Notes: generated from the letters alone by a model not told the origin. DNA of 8,002 nt from Calditrichota bacterium (GCA_016934605.1 JAFGSO010000058.1:1-8002); one strand, 5' to 3'. Counted from the first letter of the stretch, positions 1 through 6,805 are shown. Program-made: numbers and translations.

Positions 1-1604
1 GCCATGCGAATTCCGGTTGCCACAATCGAGCGGATTTCCTTCGGATCCACGATACCATCCACCCACAGGCGTGCAGCAGCATACAGCGGATCCATCTGTG
101 AGGCATAGCGATCCTGAATCTCCTGCAGCAATTCCTGTTTCTCCTGATCAGAAATCTGCTTGCCGGATTTTTTCAGCTGGGATAGCCGGATAGACAGTAG
201 GGTGTTACTGGCCTGCTGCCCGCCCATTACCGCAATATTGGCAGAAGGTAGAGCGAAAATAAGGCGTGGATCGTAGGCTTTTCCACACATGGCGTAATTA
301 CCGGCTCCAAAACTGTTTCCGACGATGAAGGTAAATTTCGGTACCCCACTGTTTGCCACGGCATTCACCAGTTTAGCGCCGTCCTTCAGGATTCCTCCAT
401 GTTCGGCTTTTTTACCCACCATGAATCCGGTGACATCCTGGATAAAAACCAGCGGAATGCGTTTTTGATTACAGTTCATGATAAATCGGGCTGCTTTGTC
501 GGCACTATCAGAATAAATAACGCCGCCAATTTGCATCTCACCCTGCTTGTTTCTCACAACCAGCCGCTGATTGGCTACAATTCCCACAGCGTATCCCTCG
601 ATTCGGCCATAACCTGTGACAATGGTTTTTCCGTAACCTGCCTTATATTCTTCAATTTCACTGCCGTCCAGTATCCGGGCCAGAACCTGATGCATATCGT
701 AGGGACGGGTTCGGTCTGAAGGAATAATACCGTATATATCATCGGGATCGAACAGAGGAGGCAAGGCTTTCTGACGGTCGAACAATTGACCGGGAAAAGT
801 TCCCAGTTTGTCAATCAGATTTCGTACAGTTTCGAAGGCTTCCGCCTCACTGGAGACCTTATAGTCTGTCACTCCGCTGATTTCGCTGTGTACTGCAGCT
901 CCGCCCAGATCCTGGTTATCTATCCTTTCACCGATAGCAGCTTTTACCAGGTGGGCTCCTGCCAGAAATACCGTACCGTTTCCTTCAACAATCAAAGCCT
1001 CATCACTCATAATTGGCAGATAAGCGCCACCAGCGACGCAATTCCCCAGAATGGCAGCGATTTGCGGAATGCCCATGGAGGACATGATGGCATTGTTTCT
1101 GAATATCCTGCCGAAATGTTCCTTGTCCGGAAAAAGATCTTCCTGCAGAGGTAGAAAAATACCGGCGGAATCCACCAGATAAACAATCGGCAGACGATTT
1201 TCCATAGAGATTTCCTGTGCCCGAAGATTTTTCTTACAGGTAATGGGAAACCAGGCGCCGGCCTTAACAGTGGGATCGTTACACACAATAACTGTTTCCC
1301 TCCCATGGATTTTTCCGATTCCAAATACAGTGCCGGAAGAAGCGGCTCCACCGTATTCTTCGTACATCCCATAAGCCGCATATTCTCCGATCTCCAGAAA
1401 AGCAGATTTTTTATCAATTAGTTTGCGGATGCGTTCCCTCACCGGAAATTTTCCCTGCTCTTTAATTTTCTGTTGATATTTCTCTCCGCCACCTTTGTCT
1501 ATTTTGTGCGAAACTTCCTGAAGATTTTTCAGAAGTTTCTTATAGTGATCATAATTTTGCTGAAACTGGGTGTCTTTTTTGATTTCTCTACCGATTTGAG
1601 GCAT
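1..1604 (-). CDS. Acyl-CoA carboxylase beta (carboxyltransferase) subunit, methylcrotonyl-CoA carboxylase type, 3' end cut by the window edge
   Basis: This subunit transfers the carboxyl group from carboxybiotin to an acyl-CoA in the cytoplasm, working with a biotin carboxylase/biotin-carrier alpha subunit not seen here. The minus strand reads open for 534 codons from ATG at 1604 to the edge. Family members are about 535-560 residues, so only a short tail is missing. Two crotonase-like halves are visible. The N-terminal half has DSAG (145-148), FPDKEHFGRIF (158-168) and the oxyanion-type AGGAY (191-195). The C-terminal half has TGFMVG (392-397), SFGAGNYAMCG (431-441) and VMGGQQA (459-465). 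These motifs match the methylcrotonyl-CoA carboxylase beta group better than propionyl-CoA carboxylase or AccD. The exact substrate (3-methylcrotonyl-CoA, geranyl-CoA or another) cannot be fixed from sequence. The gene follows the acyl-CoA dehydrogenase by 66 bases on the same strand, so co-transcription is likely. An in-frame ATG at 1619 lacks a ribosome binding site, so 1604 is preferred. Confidence 0.9.
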   Translation of the reverse strand, partial: MPQIGREIKKDTQFQQNYDHYKKLLKNLQEVSHKIDKGGGEKYQQKIKEQGKFPVRERIRKLIDKKSAFLEIGEYAAYGMYEEYGGAASSGTVFGIGKIHGRETVIVCNDPTVKAGAWFPITCKKNLRAQEISMENRLPIVYLVDSAGIFLPLQEDLFPDKEHFGRIFRNNAIMSSMGIPQIAAILGNCVAGGAYLPIMSDEALIVEGNGTVFLAGAHLVKAAIGERIDNQDLGGAAVHSEISGVTDYKVSSEAEAFETVRNLIDKLGTFPGQLFDRQKALPPLFDPDDIYGIIPSDRTRPYDMHQVLARILDGSEIEEYKAGYGKTIVTGYGRIEGYAVGIVANQRLVVRNKQGEMQIGGVIYSDSADKAARFIMNCNQKRIPLVFIQDVTGFMVGKKAEHGGILKDGAKLVNAVANSGVPKFTFIVGNSFGAGNYAMCGKAYDPRLIFALPSANIAVMGGQQASNTLLSIRLSQLKKSGKQISDQEKQELLQEIQDRYASQMDPLYAAARLWVDGIVDPKEIRSIVATGIRM

Positions 1605-1609
1605 GTTGG

Positions 1610-1614
1610 CTCCC
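1610..1614 (-). promoter_or_regulatory. Ribosome binding site deciding the carboxylase start
   Basis: The minus strand reads GGGAG, five bases before ATG at 1604. It lies inside the five-codon extension that would result from the upstream ATG at 1619. That upstream ATG has only AT-rich sequence before it, so this site favours the shorter start. Confidence 0.55.
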
Positions 1615-1670
1615 GGCATTATTCATGAAAAAGTAATAATATGAGATTTCCGGATAAATTTTCCATTCCA

Positions 1671-2825
1671 CTAAACAGTGTGTGTCTGATGAAGAAGTTC
1701 CCTGGCTATGACCAGACGGAGTATTTCGGAGGTCCCTTCTCCGATAGTGCCCAGTTTAGCATCCCGATAGAATTTTTCCGCCGGATATTCTTTAATAAAC
1801 CCATAACCGCCAAAAATCTGGACTGCTTCATTGGCCACTTCAACCGCTACCTCACTGGCATACAACTTGGCCATGGCCGATTCCAGATTCATTGGAAGAT
1901 CATTATCTTTCATCCAGGCACTTCGCATAATAAGCAACCGGGATGCATCTATCTTCATGGCCATATCTGCCAGTTTGAATTTGGTTGCCTGAAAATCACT
2001 TACCTTTTTTCCAAAAGCCTCACGCTCGTTAGCATATTTAAGCGCACTTTCGTAGGCACCTCTGGCAATTCCCACACACATAGCACCAATACTGATTCGG
2101 CCTCCATCCAGAATCGACATGGCCTGATGAAAACCCGATCCCTCCTCGCCGAGCATATTTTCATGAGGAACTCGGCAGTTATTGAAAAACAGTTCAGCGG
2201 TGTCACTGGCTCTCATGCCCAGTTTATTCAGGTTTTTACTGATAGTAAATCCGGGAGTCCCTTTTTCCACTACGAAGGCTGAAATACCGCGAGTCCCTTT
2301 CTCGGGATCGGTTAGTGCAATGATAACGTGATAATCCGAATAATTGGCATTCGTTATAAAAGTTTTAGATCCGTTGAGCACCCAGTCATCCCCATCCCGG
2401 GTTGCAATGGTTTTAAGAGCCTTGGCATCGCTTCCGGATCCCGGTTCGGTAAGTGCCCATGCAGAGAGTGTTTCACCGCTCATCAGACGCGGAATATATC
2501 TCTTCTTTTGTTCCTCGGAACCGAATGTGAAAATATGCAATGTACCCAGTGAATTGTGAGCGGCGACAATAAGGCCCACTGACGGATCCACTGCAGAAAG
2601 TTCTTCTACTATCAGTGCATATTCGATATAGCCCATGGCCGCTCCGCCAAAAGCTTCCGGGTAGGTAATACCGAGAAGCCCCAGCTCGCCCAGCTTTTTG
2701 ATTATCTCAAATGGGAATTCCTTCTTTTCATCATATGTCATGATATGGGGAGCGATTTCTTTGCGGGCAAAGTCACGAACCATATCACGGATTGCTAACT
2801 GCTCCTCACTAAACTGAAAATCCAT
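1671..2825 (-). CDS. Acyl-CoA dehydrogenase, short/medium-chain type (FAD flavoenzyme)
   Basis: A complete 384-residue acyl-CoA dehydrogenase, the usual length of the family. It oxidises an acyl-CoA to the trans-2-enoyl-CoA using FAD and passes electrons to electron-transfer flavoprotein. Domain order is normal: N-terminal helices (about 1-115), middle beta domain with the first family signature ALTEPGSGSD (124-133), and C-terminal helical domain with R268 in REAFGK and the second signature from Q336 through GGYG (339-342) to D355. The catalytic base appears as E363 in GEGTSEI, the position used by butyryl- and medium-chain enzymes. Isovaleryl-CoA dehydrogenase has Gly there and a Glu in an earlier helix, where this protein has the LDGGRISIG segment (239-247) without Glu. 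A short-chain or branched acyl substrate is therefore possible, but a dedicated isovaleryl enzyme is unlikely. A good AAGGAG site at 2831-2836 lies five bases before ATG. The carboxylase gene follows on the same strand, suggesting a shared catabolic operon. Confidence 0.93.
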   Translation of the reverse strand: MDFQFSEEQLAIRDMVRDFARKEIAPHIMTYDEKKEFPFEIIKKLGELGLLGITYPEAFGGAAMGYIEYALIVEELSAVDPSVGLIVAAHNSLGTLHIFTFGSEEQKKRYIPRLMSGETLSAWALTEPGSGSDAKALKTIATRDGDDWVLNGSKTFITNANYSDYHVIIALTDPEKGTRGISAFVVEKGTPGFTISKNLNKLGMRASDTAELFFNNCRVPHENMLGEEGSGFHQAMSILDGGRISIGAMCVGIARGAYESALKYANEREAFGKKVSDFQATKFKLADMAMKIDASRLLIMRSAWMKDNDLPMNLESAMAKLYASEVAVEVANEAVQIFGGYGFIKEYPAEKFYRDAKLGTIGEGTSEILRLVIARELLHQTHTV

Positions 2826-2932
2826 ATTTTCTCCTTATATAATTACCGTTCCTCTTCAGGTTATGTTGATACGCTACGGAATGTCTTTGGTTCTGAATGT
2901 TTTCCTTCTGATTATCCCCGGGATATGATGAC

Positions 2933-2950
2933 AGATTTTATATAAAATCT
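2933..2950. repeat. Perfect 18-bp AT-rich palindrome over the end of the membrane-protein gene
   Basis: The sequence AGATTTTAT is followed directly by ATAAAATCT, giving a perfect palindrome. It covers the last codons and the TAA stop of the membrane protein gene (stop at 2938-2940). It has no loop and no following T-run, so it does not look like a standard rho-independent terminator. It could be a dimeric-protein binding site or chance in AT-rich DNA. Confidence 0.4.
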
Positions 2951-3645
2951 CTCCTGAGTATGAATCTGTGATTCAGGAAAAAATAAAAGGCAATTTGGGC
3001 CATGGCAACCACTAAAAACACTGAGCGCCAGAAAGTGATATCCAGAGTCACGGCGCAATAAATGAGTTCCAGGAAAGGTGGTAATAAAAAGGACAGCAAT
3101 ACATATATTTTCGAGAAAGTCTCAACGGGGAAAAGTGCTGTTTTGTTTAAAATGCCTCCGAATACCGTCAGGATAAGCAGCAACCAGACAATCCATGGTC
3201 TGTAGGAAAACGAAAGACTGAAAATCAAAATAGACAGGATCATCATCCAGCCCAGGAAAAATAATCTGAATGGTAACATGACAAAATAATCAGTCTCCAT
3301 AAAACGCAGGCCGTAAATAATGGTAAACAGAAAAACCCATCCGAAATCAATTATCCAGATCAGTAATATTTTTGCCAGAAAAAAGTTTTTACGGCCATGG
3401 GGCCGGCATAACACAAAATAGAGAGAATTTCCTTTCTCCAGAAAAAAAAGTGAGGGTACGGTAACCATATTGAGCATAAGCCCCAAAACTGCAAAAACGG
3501 TCCAGATTGTATCCTCAGGCTCGATGGCATAGAGGAATCCGGAAAATAAAATATTAAAAATCAGAATCAGCAGTAGCTCCCGAAGGTATCTGTGACTGCG
3601 CAGATAATTCCGGAAAAAGAATGAAAAAAAACTCAGAACAGCCAA
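2938..3645 (-). CDS. Polytopic membrane protein resembling an ABC-2-type transporter permease
   Basis: A 235-residue, strongly hydrophobic protein with six or seven likely membrane segments (roughly 22-41, 47-69, 89-112, 122-146, 149-164, 178-199, 207-226). The short cytoplasmic stretch RPHGRKNFFLAKIL (81-94) resembles the conserved loop of ABC-2 permeases, where a Pro/Arg turn precedes a 'laK' helix. No ATP-binding partner lies in the window: the acyl-CoA dehydrogenase is 112 bases downstream, and more than 500 bases of non-coding sequence lie upstream. The start is uncertain. The only reasonable initiator is TTG at 3645, with AAAAGG eight bases before it, and an in-frame TAA lies a short distance upstream. 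The gene is on the same strand as the two acyl-CoA genes, but the spacing gives no strong reason to tie its role to them. What it transports is unknown. Confidence 0.6.
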   Translation of the reverse strand: MAVLSFFSFFFRNYLRSHRYLRELLLILIFNILFSGFLYAIEPEDTIWTVFAVLGLMLNMVTVPSLFFLEKGNSLYFVLCRPHGRKNFFLAKILLIWIIDFGWVFLFTIIYGLRFMETDYFVMLPFRLFFLGWMMILSILIFSLSFSYRPWIVWLLLILTVFGGILNKTALFPVETFSKIYVLLSFLLPPFLELIYCAVTLDITFWRSVFLVVAMAQIAFYFFLNHRFILRRDFI

Positions 3646-3899
3646 CGTTATTGCCTTTTGGTGAAAGATTGTTTAAAATAGATGAACATTTATATATTTT
3701 GTAAGATGTCTAACACATAAAAACTTTTAACCTGAATAATTCACAAATCCCATTATTGAATGGCAAAAAGTCATGCACTTTCATAAAATATCAGAACTTA
3801 TTATCCAAGAATATTTTACAATTTGTTTTGTCAGATCGCATCGGTAAAACTGATAATACAGTCATACCTGATTTATTTTTTATTTATTTCCCTGAGTTA

Positions 3900-3967
3900 T
3901 TCTCTGTGTCCTTAGTGTGCTCTGTGGCAATTCAATAGCCACAGAGCCACCGAGAGCACAGCGAGAA
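3900..3967. repeat. Long imperfect hairpin (ctgtggc/gccacag type intergenic palindrome)
   Basis: Left arm 3900-3928 and right arm 3938-3967 are inverted copies around a nine-base loop. The inner part is perfect (GCTCTGTGGC with GCCACAGAGC, 3919-3928 and 3938-3947). The outer part matches with a few mismatches and one bulge, ending in TTCTC and GAGAA. Such tgtg/caca-rich palindromes recur between genes in many environmental bacterial genomes, as I recall the type. Only one copy is in this window. It may act as a bidirectional transcription barrier between converging or diverging units, but it has no strong T-run. Confidence 0.65.
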
Positions 3968-4105
3968 AAATCATGACATTGCCTGTTCATATTAAAGTTT
4001 GTGAATTAATACGGATAGAAAATTAGATGCTGAAGGGACAGAATATGTCCATGGAAAGCCGATTTCTCACAATCGTATCAGAGTTTTATTAAATGAGAAC
4101 ACAGT

Positions 4106-4135
4106 CTTTTAATCGCATATAAAAACTCATATAAT
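4106..4135 (+). promoter_or_regulatory. Possible promoter for the four-helix membrane protein gene
   Basis: A perfect TATAAT lies at 4130-4135, 42 bases before ATG at 4178. The -35 side (around 4106-4113, CTTTTAAT) is poor. In such AT-rich DNA a TATAAT can arise by chance, so this is only a candidate. Confidence 0.3.
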
Positions 4136-4177
4136 AATTTTTTAAATTTACCGGTATTTGCTCAATAGAGAAACGTT

Positions 4178-4636
4178 ATGAGTGGTAATCGTATGAGATC
4201 GAAAACAATTACAGTCATTGCAGTTGTCAATGCCGTGGGGGCCATCCTGACAGCCGTATTCTGGAGTCTGGTCTTTTTTCGCATATTCGCTGCAGAACAT
4301 CTTCCTCCCGAATTGGACGCTGGTTCTGTCTCAACAACATTCGGATTCATGGTAGCTGATCTGTTGTGGGCATTACTACTGCTGGTGGTAAGTGTTATCG
4401 GACTTTGGCAACTTCGTCCCTGGGGGTGGCTTGCCGCTCAGATGATCAACATCCTGTGGATCTATTCCATGACCGTCATCTGGTGTCGCGATATAGATGG
4501 TGGACATGTGAGCCCCGGCGCGATACTGTTTCTGCCATTTGTCCCCTTTGCGGTCTGGGCAATTTTTGCGCTGTGGCGGAAACGAGAGGATTTCGGTCTT
4601 TCGACCCATGTTCAAACAACTTCCGGACAAAAGTAG
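4178..4636 (+). CDS. Uncharacterised four-helix integral membrane protein
   Basis: A 152-residue protein that I do not recognise. It has four likely membrane helices (about 11-36, 56-78, 83-103, 113-133). A loop of about 20 residues after helix 1 carries acidic residues (AEHLPPELDAG, 39-49). A tight turn LRPWGW (79-84) sits between helices 2 and 3, and a basic end RKRED (134-138) precedes a polar tail. The LRPWGW-type turn is common in small membrane proteins of unknown function. The start at 4178 has only a weak GAG seven bases upstream, and the in-frame ATG at 4193 (MRSKT) is an equally possible start. It is a lone gene with spacers of over 500 bases on both sides. Its coding sequence is visibly richer in G+C than the DNA around it, which supports it being a real gene and might reflect a different origin. 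Confidence 0.7.
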   Translation: MSGNRMRSKTITVIAVVNAVGAILTAVFWSLVFFRIFAAEHLPPELDAGSVSTTFGFMVADLLWALLLLVVSVIGLWQLRPWGWLAAQMINILWIYSMTVIWCRDIDGGHVSPGAILFLPFVPFAVWAIFALWRKREDFGLSTHVQTTSGQK

Positions 4637-4909
4637 GTAGCCGGTTGTGGTAAAAAAATGATCTCAGACAGGTGACCAAACGAAACAGGATACGAATAGT
4701 TCCGGCAGAAAAGTCTGACGGCAATTTTAATAAATGATGATGGTAAAATCAGTGAACTTTTTGAATCACCTTGGAATTCAGGGGAGAGTCACACCAGGCT
4801 GAATGCACCCGCTAAATAATTGATAAACATCAGGTCATATTGACAAACAATAACTAAATAATAATTACTCACTTTATTATATTATATTATACATATTTAT
4901 ATTTTTTTC

Positions 4910-4938
4910 TTGACTTTTAGTATATTTTAATTTAGATT
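4910..4938 (+). promoter_or_regulatory. Possible sigma-70-like promoter with a long leader to the small exported protein
   Basis: TTGACT at 4910-4915 and TAGATT at 4933-4938 are 17 bases apart, five and four matches to the general consensus hexamers. The start codon of the next gene is about 325 bases downstream, so a long untranslated leader would be implied. AT-richness makes chance matches likely. Confidence 0.3.
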
Positions 4939-5253
4939 CATTTACAATAAGAAATTGTGGAGTTTAAAGCACTGATAATTAAAGTCTAAATTGATCCGGA
5001 AATATTTTAAGTTCTGTAAAAGTTGTAAGGATTCATAATTTCTTCAATAAAAAAAAATAAATGGATTTATTAAAAATGAAAATAGTCTTAGTGAGTTAAC
5101 CATCTGTTTTTGGAGTTTGAAGAAAAGTAGACTTTAATGTAAAATATATTTAGACAAAAACTTTAATACTTAATAAGCAATGGACCCTTTAATGTCCTGA
5201 AAATAAATAATTCATCTCATTTATTTATATAAAACGGGCAAAAAATTCGCCCT

Positions 5254-5261
5254 GAGGAGGT
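5254..5261 (+). promoter_or_regulatory. Strong ribosome binding site of the small exported protein gene
   Basis: GAGGAGGT ends three bases before ATG at 5265. It is the closest match to the anti-Shine-Dalgarno sequence in the window. The spacing is short, but the site fixes the start. A GGGC/GCCC pair (5236-5239, 5249-5252) lies just before it and could weakly hide the site in a small stem. Confidence 0.65.
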
Positions 5262-5264
5262 ATT

Positions 5265-5624
5265 ATGAAGAAGCAGTATATTATTTTATTTATTATAGTT
5301 GCAATGGTTAATCTTCTGGCATTCATCGGATTTGCAGGAGATGACAAGGCAAAAGGCGAATCAAAATATATGGTAGTTTTATCCCACACGCCTCAGGAGT
5401 GCTTAACGCAACTTGACAGAATAAACGCTAAAGGAGCTGATGTATTGAACAAATTTGACTGGGGATGTAAGTCAGGTGTTCATACCGGATATGCTCTGAT
5501 CAAGTCTCAGAATGAATCGGAAGTTATAAATATGCTGCCTTCAGATGAAAAGAAGCAGGCTGAAATTGTAAAAGTAGATAAATTTACTCCTGAAGAGCTT
5601 GAGAAAATTCATAAAAAGATGTAA
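5265..5624 (+). CDS. Small exported protein of unknown function
   Basis: A 119-residue protein. It starts with a clear export signal: MKK, then a hydrophobic run to about residue 23, with a likely cut after A24 in IGFA/GDD. The mature part of about 95 residues begins with a beta-like strand KYMVVLSHTP (34-43), followed by a helix, the segment DKFDWGCKSGVHTGY-like around 62-76 (here NKFDWGCKSGVHTGY), a second helix rich in Glu/Ser, and a VVKVDKF-like end (101-107, IVKVDKF) before a charged helix. The order beta-alpha-beta-beta-alpha-beta suggests a small ferredoxin-like alpha/beta fold, as in several small DUF families, but this is inference. H41, C46, C68 and H73 could bind metal or form a disulfide. 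Translation should be efficient because of the GAGGAGGT site. It stands alone, with long spacers on both sides, so the context says nothing about its role. Confidence 0.75.
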   Translation: MKKQYIILFIIVAMVNLLAFIGFAGDDKAKGESKYMVVLSHTPQECLTQLDRINAKGADVLNKFDWGCKSGVHTGYALIKSQNESEVINMLPSDEKKQAEIVKVDKFTPEELEKIHKKM

Positions 5625-5721
5625 AATTAATATGATTGTTCCTTTAGCTCCGAAATAAATGGCGATAACTTATTAGTTATGGTAATATACATAAACTTTA
5701 AACATAATTTGTTCAAAATGG

Positions 5722-5789
5722 ATTCCCGCCTACTACATGCCTGCCTGGCTGGCACCGGCAGACAGGCCCCAGAGGGGTAGACTGGGAAT
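5722..5789. repeat. Composite palindromic repeat element (gattcccgcc...gggaatgac type)
   Basis: The outer arms ATTCCCGCCTAC (5722-5733) and GTAGACTGGGAAT (5777-5789) are inverted copies with one mismatch zone. Between them lie an imperfect inner hairpin, GCCTGCCTGGCTGG (5739-5752) with CCGGCAGACAGGC (5755-5767), and a small stem CCCC/GGGG (5767-5770, 5774-5777). It is strikingly G+C-rich within AT-rich DNA. The flanks GATTCCCGCC and GGGAATGAC are typical of short dispersed palindromes found in many copies in some bacterial genomes. The element ends 19 bases from the stop of the GIY-YIG remnant at 5809, suggesting the two arrived together. Confidence 0.7.
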
Positions 5790-5808
5790 GACGCGACTCA
5801 AGGTATAG

Positions 5809-6072
5809 TCATCCCAATAATACATCATATAAATCAAGTCATTCAGGATTATTTTTCTCAATTAACCTGATTTTCCATTTCCTTTTCCACCTCTTTAGCT
5901 GCTTCTTAGGACAGCACTTTCAATGTCTGAGTGTATTTCATAATAAACAAGTTTATCTATCTTATATTTTTTTGTAAACCCTTCTACTAATTTATTTTTA
6001 TGCTGCCAGACTCTATTAATCAAATTCGATGTTACGCCGATGTATAGTGTGCCCGCCATTCATTTTACTAGC
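5809..6072 (-). pseudogene. GIY-YIG nuclease (YhbQ/UPF0213-like, single domain), broken by frameshifts and a stop
   Basis: The minus strand encodes pieces of a small GIY-YIG endonuclease (normally about 80-95 residues) spread over two frames. From 6072 the frame reads ASKMNGG, then one extra G shifts it. The next frame reads GTLYIGVTSNLINRVWQHK and on through KLVEGF and KYKIDKLVYYEIHSDIESAVLR. Near 5903-5911 about four bases seem missing relative to the usual REKQLKRW, and the first frame resumes with KQLKRWKRKWKIRLIEKNNPE. A TGA at 5839-5841 stands where family members have Trp, followed by LDLYDVLLG and a final TGA. The tyrosine of the YIG motif and the R of the helix (NRVWQH) are still readable. 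The GIY half-motif and the initiator Met at the N-terminus are lost. Three separate lesions make a sequencing artefact unlikely. It sits beside a palindromic repeat and a truncated palindrome half, which looks like an insertion scar. Confidence 0.85.
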
Positions 6073-6120
6073 AAGGGTTTAGGAAGCATTAAGTCAGCTT
6101 CAGATAATACAATTGTTGCA

Positions 6121-6156
6121 ATAAAACTCACTAAGACTTATACAAAATGTTAGCGG
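6121..6156 (-). repeat. Half of an attC-like palindrome behind the cupin gene
   Basis: Read on the minus strand, the sequence after the cupin gene contains CCGCTAAC (6149-6156) followed by ATTTTGTATAAGTCTTAG (6131-6148) and GTGAGTTTTAT (6121-6130 area). CCGCTAAC is the exact complement of GTTAGCGG at the other end of the cupin unit. In an integron attC site this would be the R'' box plus the L'' arm. The second arm, which should return as ...GTATAAAAT-like complement ending in GTT, is missing, and the GIY-YIG remnant follows instead. The site therefore looks truncated. This is inference from one arm. Confidence 0.4.
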
Positions 6157-6238
6157 TTCGTGCTATTATCGCTATAAAGGTCAAAGGTTAGTTGGTCAAA
6201 GTTTGCAGTCAAATTTGTTAGAAATCTTTTCATAATTG

Positions 6239-6805
6239 TCATTTGTCAACTGTCAAAGGTGCGCCAACAACTTTCATGTCATGGTCTGCAAAAACTTTTG
6301 CGATTTCTTCTTTTGTCGGTGGAGAAGTCCATTTGTCTGTAAACTTAAAAAATGCTTCCATTTTTCCTGCTGGCAAATATGAAACTATCATCTTTCCTTT
6401 TTCTGTCAACTGCATGAAAGCATGTTGAACATTTCTTGGAAGAAAAATTGTGTCTCCTGATTTCATTTGATATTTGTCGTCACCTACTTGAAATAGATAT
6501 TCGCCTTCAATGACATAAAACCATTCGTCTTGGAAAGGATGAATATGCAAAGGAGGTCCTCCATTTGGTGTTAATCCGGTTTGCTCAAACACAGCTAAAT
6601 CATTTTCAGTGTCAGTCCCGGAGATTTTGATGTCTAATGTGTTCAGTGTAACACCTTTCATTTTGAAGTGTTCGCCAAATCTAGCTTCACCTGCCTTTAC
6701 TTTGAATCCTTTTTCTGTTCTCATAAAAATGTTGGTTTTGAATTTAGCAATAATACTCAATGGAAAGAGTGCAAGTGCCGACAAAATAAATGTTCCTCGT
6801 TTCAT
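6239..6805 (-). CDS. Cupin-domain protein with N-terminal export signal
   Basis: A complete 188-residue protein with a single conserved-barrel cupin domain. Motif 1 is visible from GGPPLHIHPFQDEW through YVIEG (82-101). Motif 2 is GDTIFLPRNVQHAF (117-130). The four usual metal ligands are present as H87, H89, E94 and H128, so it should bind Fe, Mn, Zn or a similar metal. The substrate cannot be told: cupins include dioxygenases, isomerases and sugar or stress proteins. Residues 1-20 (MKRGT plus a hydrophobic run ending SIIA) look like a Sec signal or membrane anchor, so the domain is probably outside the cytoplasm. AAGGA lies five bases before ATG. The gene forms an independent unit bounded by GTTAGCGG and CCGCTAAC and lies between two attC-like palindromes, consistent with a captured gene cassette. 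It is more AT-rich than the acyl-CoA genes. Confidence 0.85.
   Translation of the reverse strand: MKRGTFILSALALFPLSIIAKFKTNIFMRTEKGFKVKAGEARFGEHFKMKGVTLNTLDIKISGTDTENDLAVFEQTGLTPNGGPPLHIHPFQDEWFYVIEGEYLFQVGDDKYQMKSGDTIFLPRNVQHAFMQLTEKGKMIVSYLPAGKMEAFFKFTDKWTSPPTKEEIAKVFADHDMKVVGAPLTVDK

Larger units (their letters stand above)
3646..4177. other. Intergenic region without a supported gene
   Basis: About 530 bases between the divergently placed membrane-protein genes. The sequence is AT-rich, with no reading frame that has both a plausible start context and a protein-like composition. It holds one strong structure, the long hairpin at 3900-3967, and a possible promoter just before 4178. I see nothing else I can name. 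Confidence 0.6.
4637..5264. other. Very AT-rich intergenic region without a supported gene
   Basis: About 630 bases with no convincing coding frame on either strand. The first 180 bases have mixed composition and could be decayed coding sequence, but I cannot match them to anything. From about 4840 to 5230 the DNA is extremely AT-rich with poly-A/T runs. It contains a possible promoter at 4910-4938 and ends in the strong ribosome binding site of the following gene. Confidence 0.6.

Noticed and set aside
399..1417. Several open frames of 80-136 codons on both strands
   Set aside because: They overlap the carboxylase beta gene, which reads without interruption on the minus strand and has clear motifs; these frames are shadows.
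1641..2282. Open plus-strand frame of 213 codons
   Set aside because: It lies fully opposite the acyl-CoA dehydrogenase gene, whose family signatures and length are unambiguous; the plus-strand product has no domain-like features.
1671..2825. Naming the dehydrogenase isovaleryl-CoA dehydrogenase from its carboxylase neighbour
   Set aside because: The catalytic Glu is in the short/medium-chain position (E363), where isovaleryl enzymes have Gly.
3756..3938. Plus-strand frame of 60 codons in the first spacer
   Set aside because: No ribosome binding site, no protein-like pattern, and its end runs into the hairpin at 3900-3967.
4376..4724. Minus- and plus-strand frames overlapping the four-helix protein gene
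   Set aside because: The products are rich in Cys/Pro/Arg without pattern, whereas the chosen frame gives four clear membrane helices.
5625..5720. Terminator after the small exported protein (ATAACT/AGTTAT at 5665-5680)
   Set aside because: The stem is only six A/T-rich base pairs and no T-run follows.
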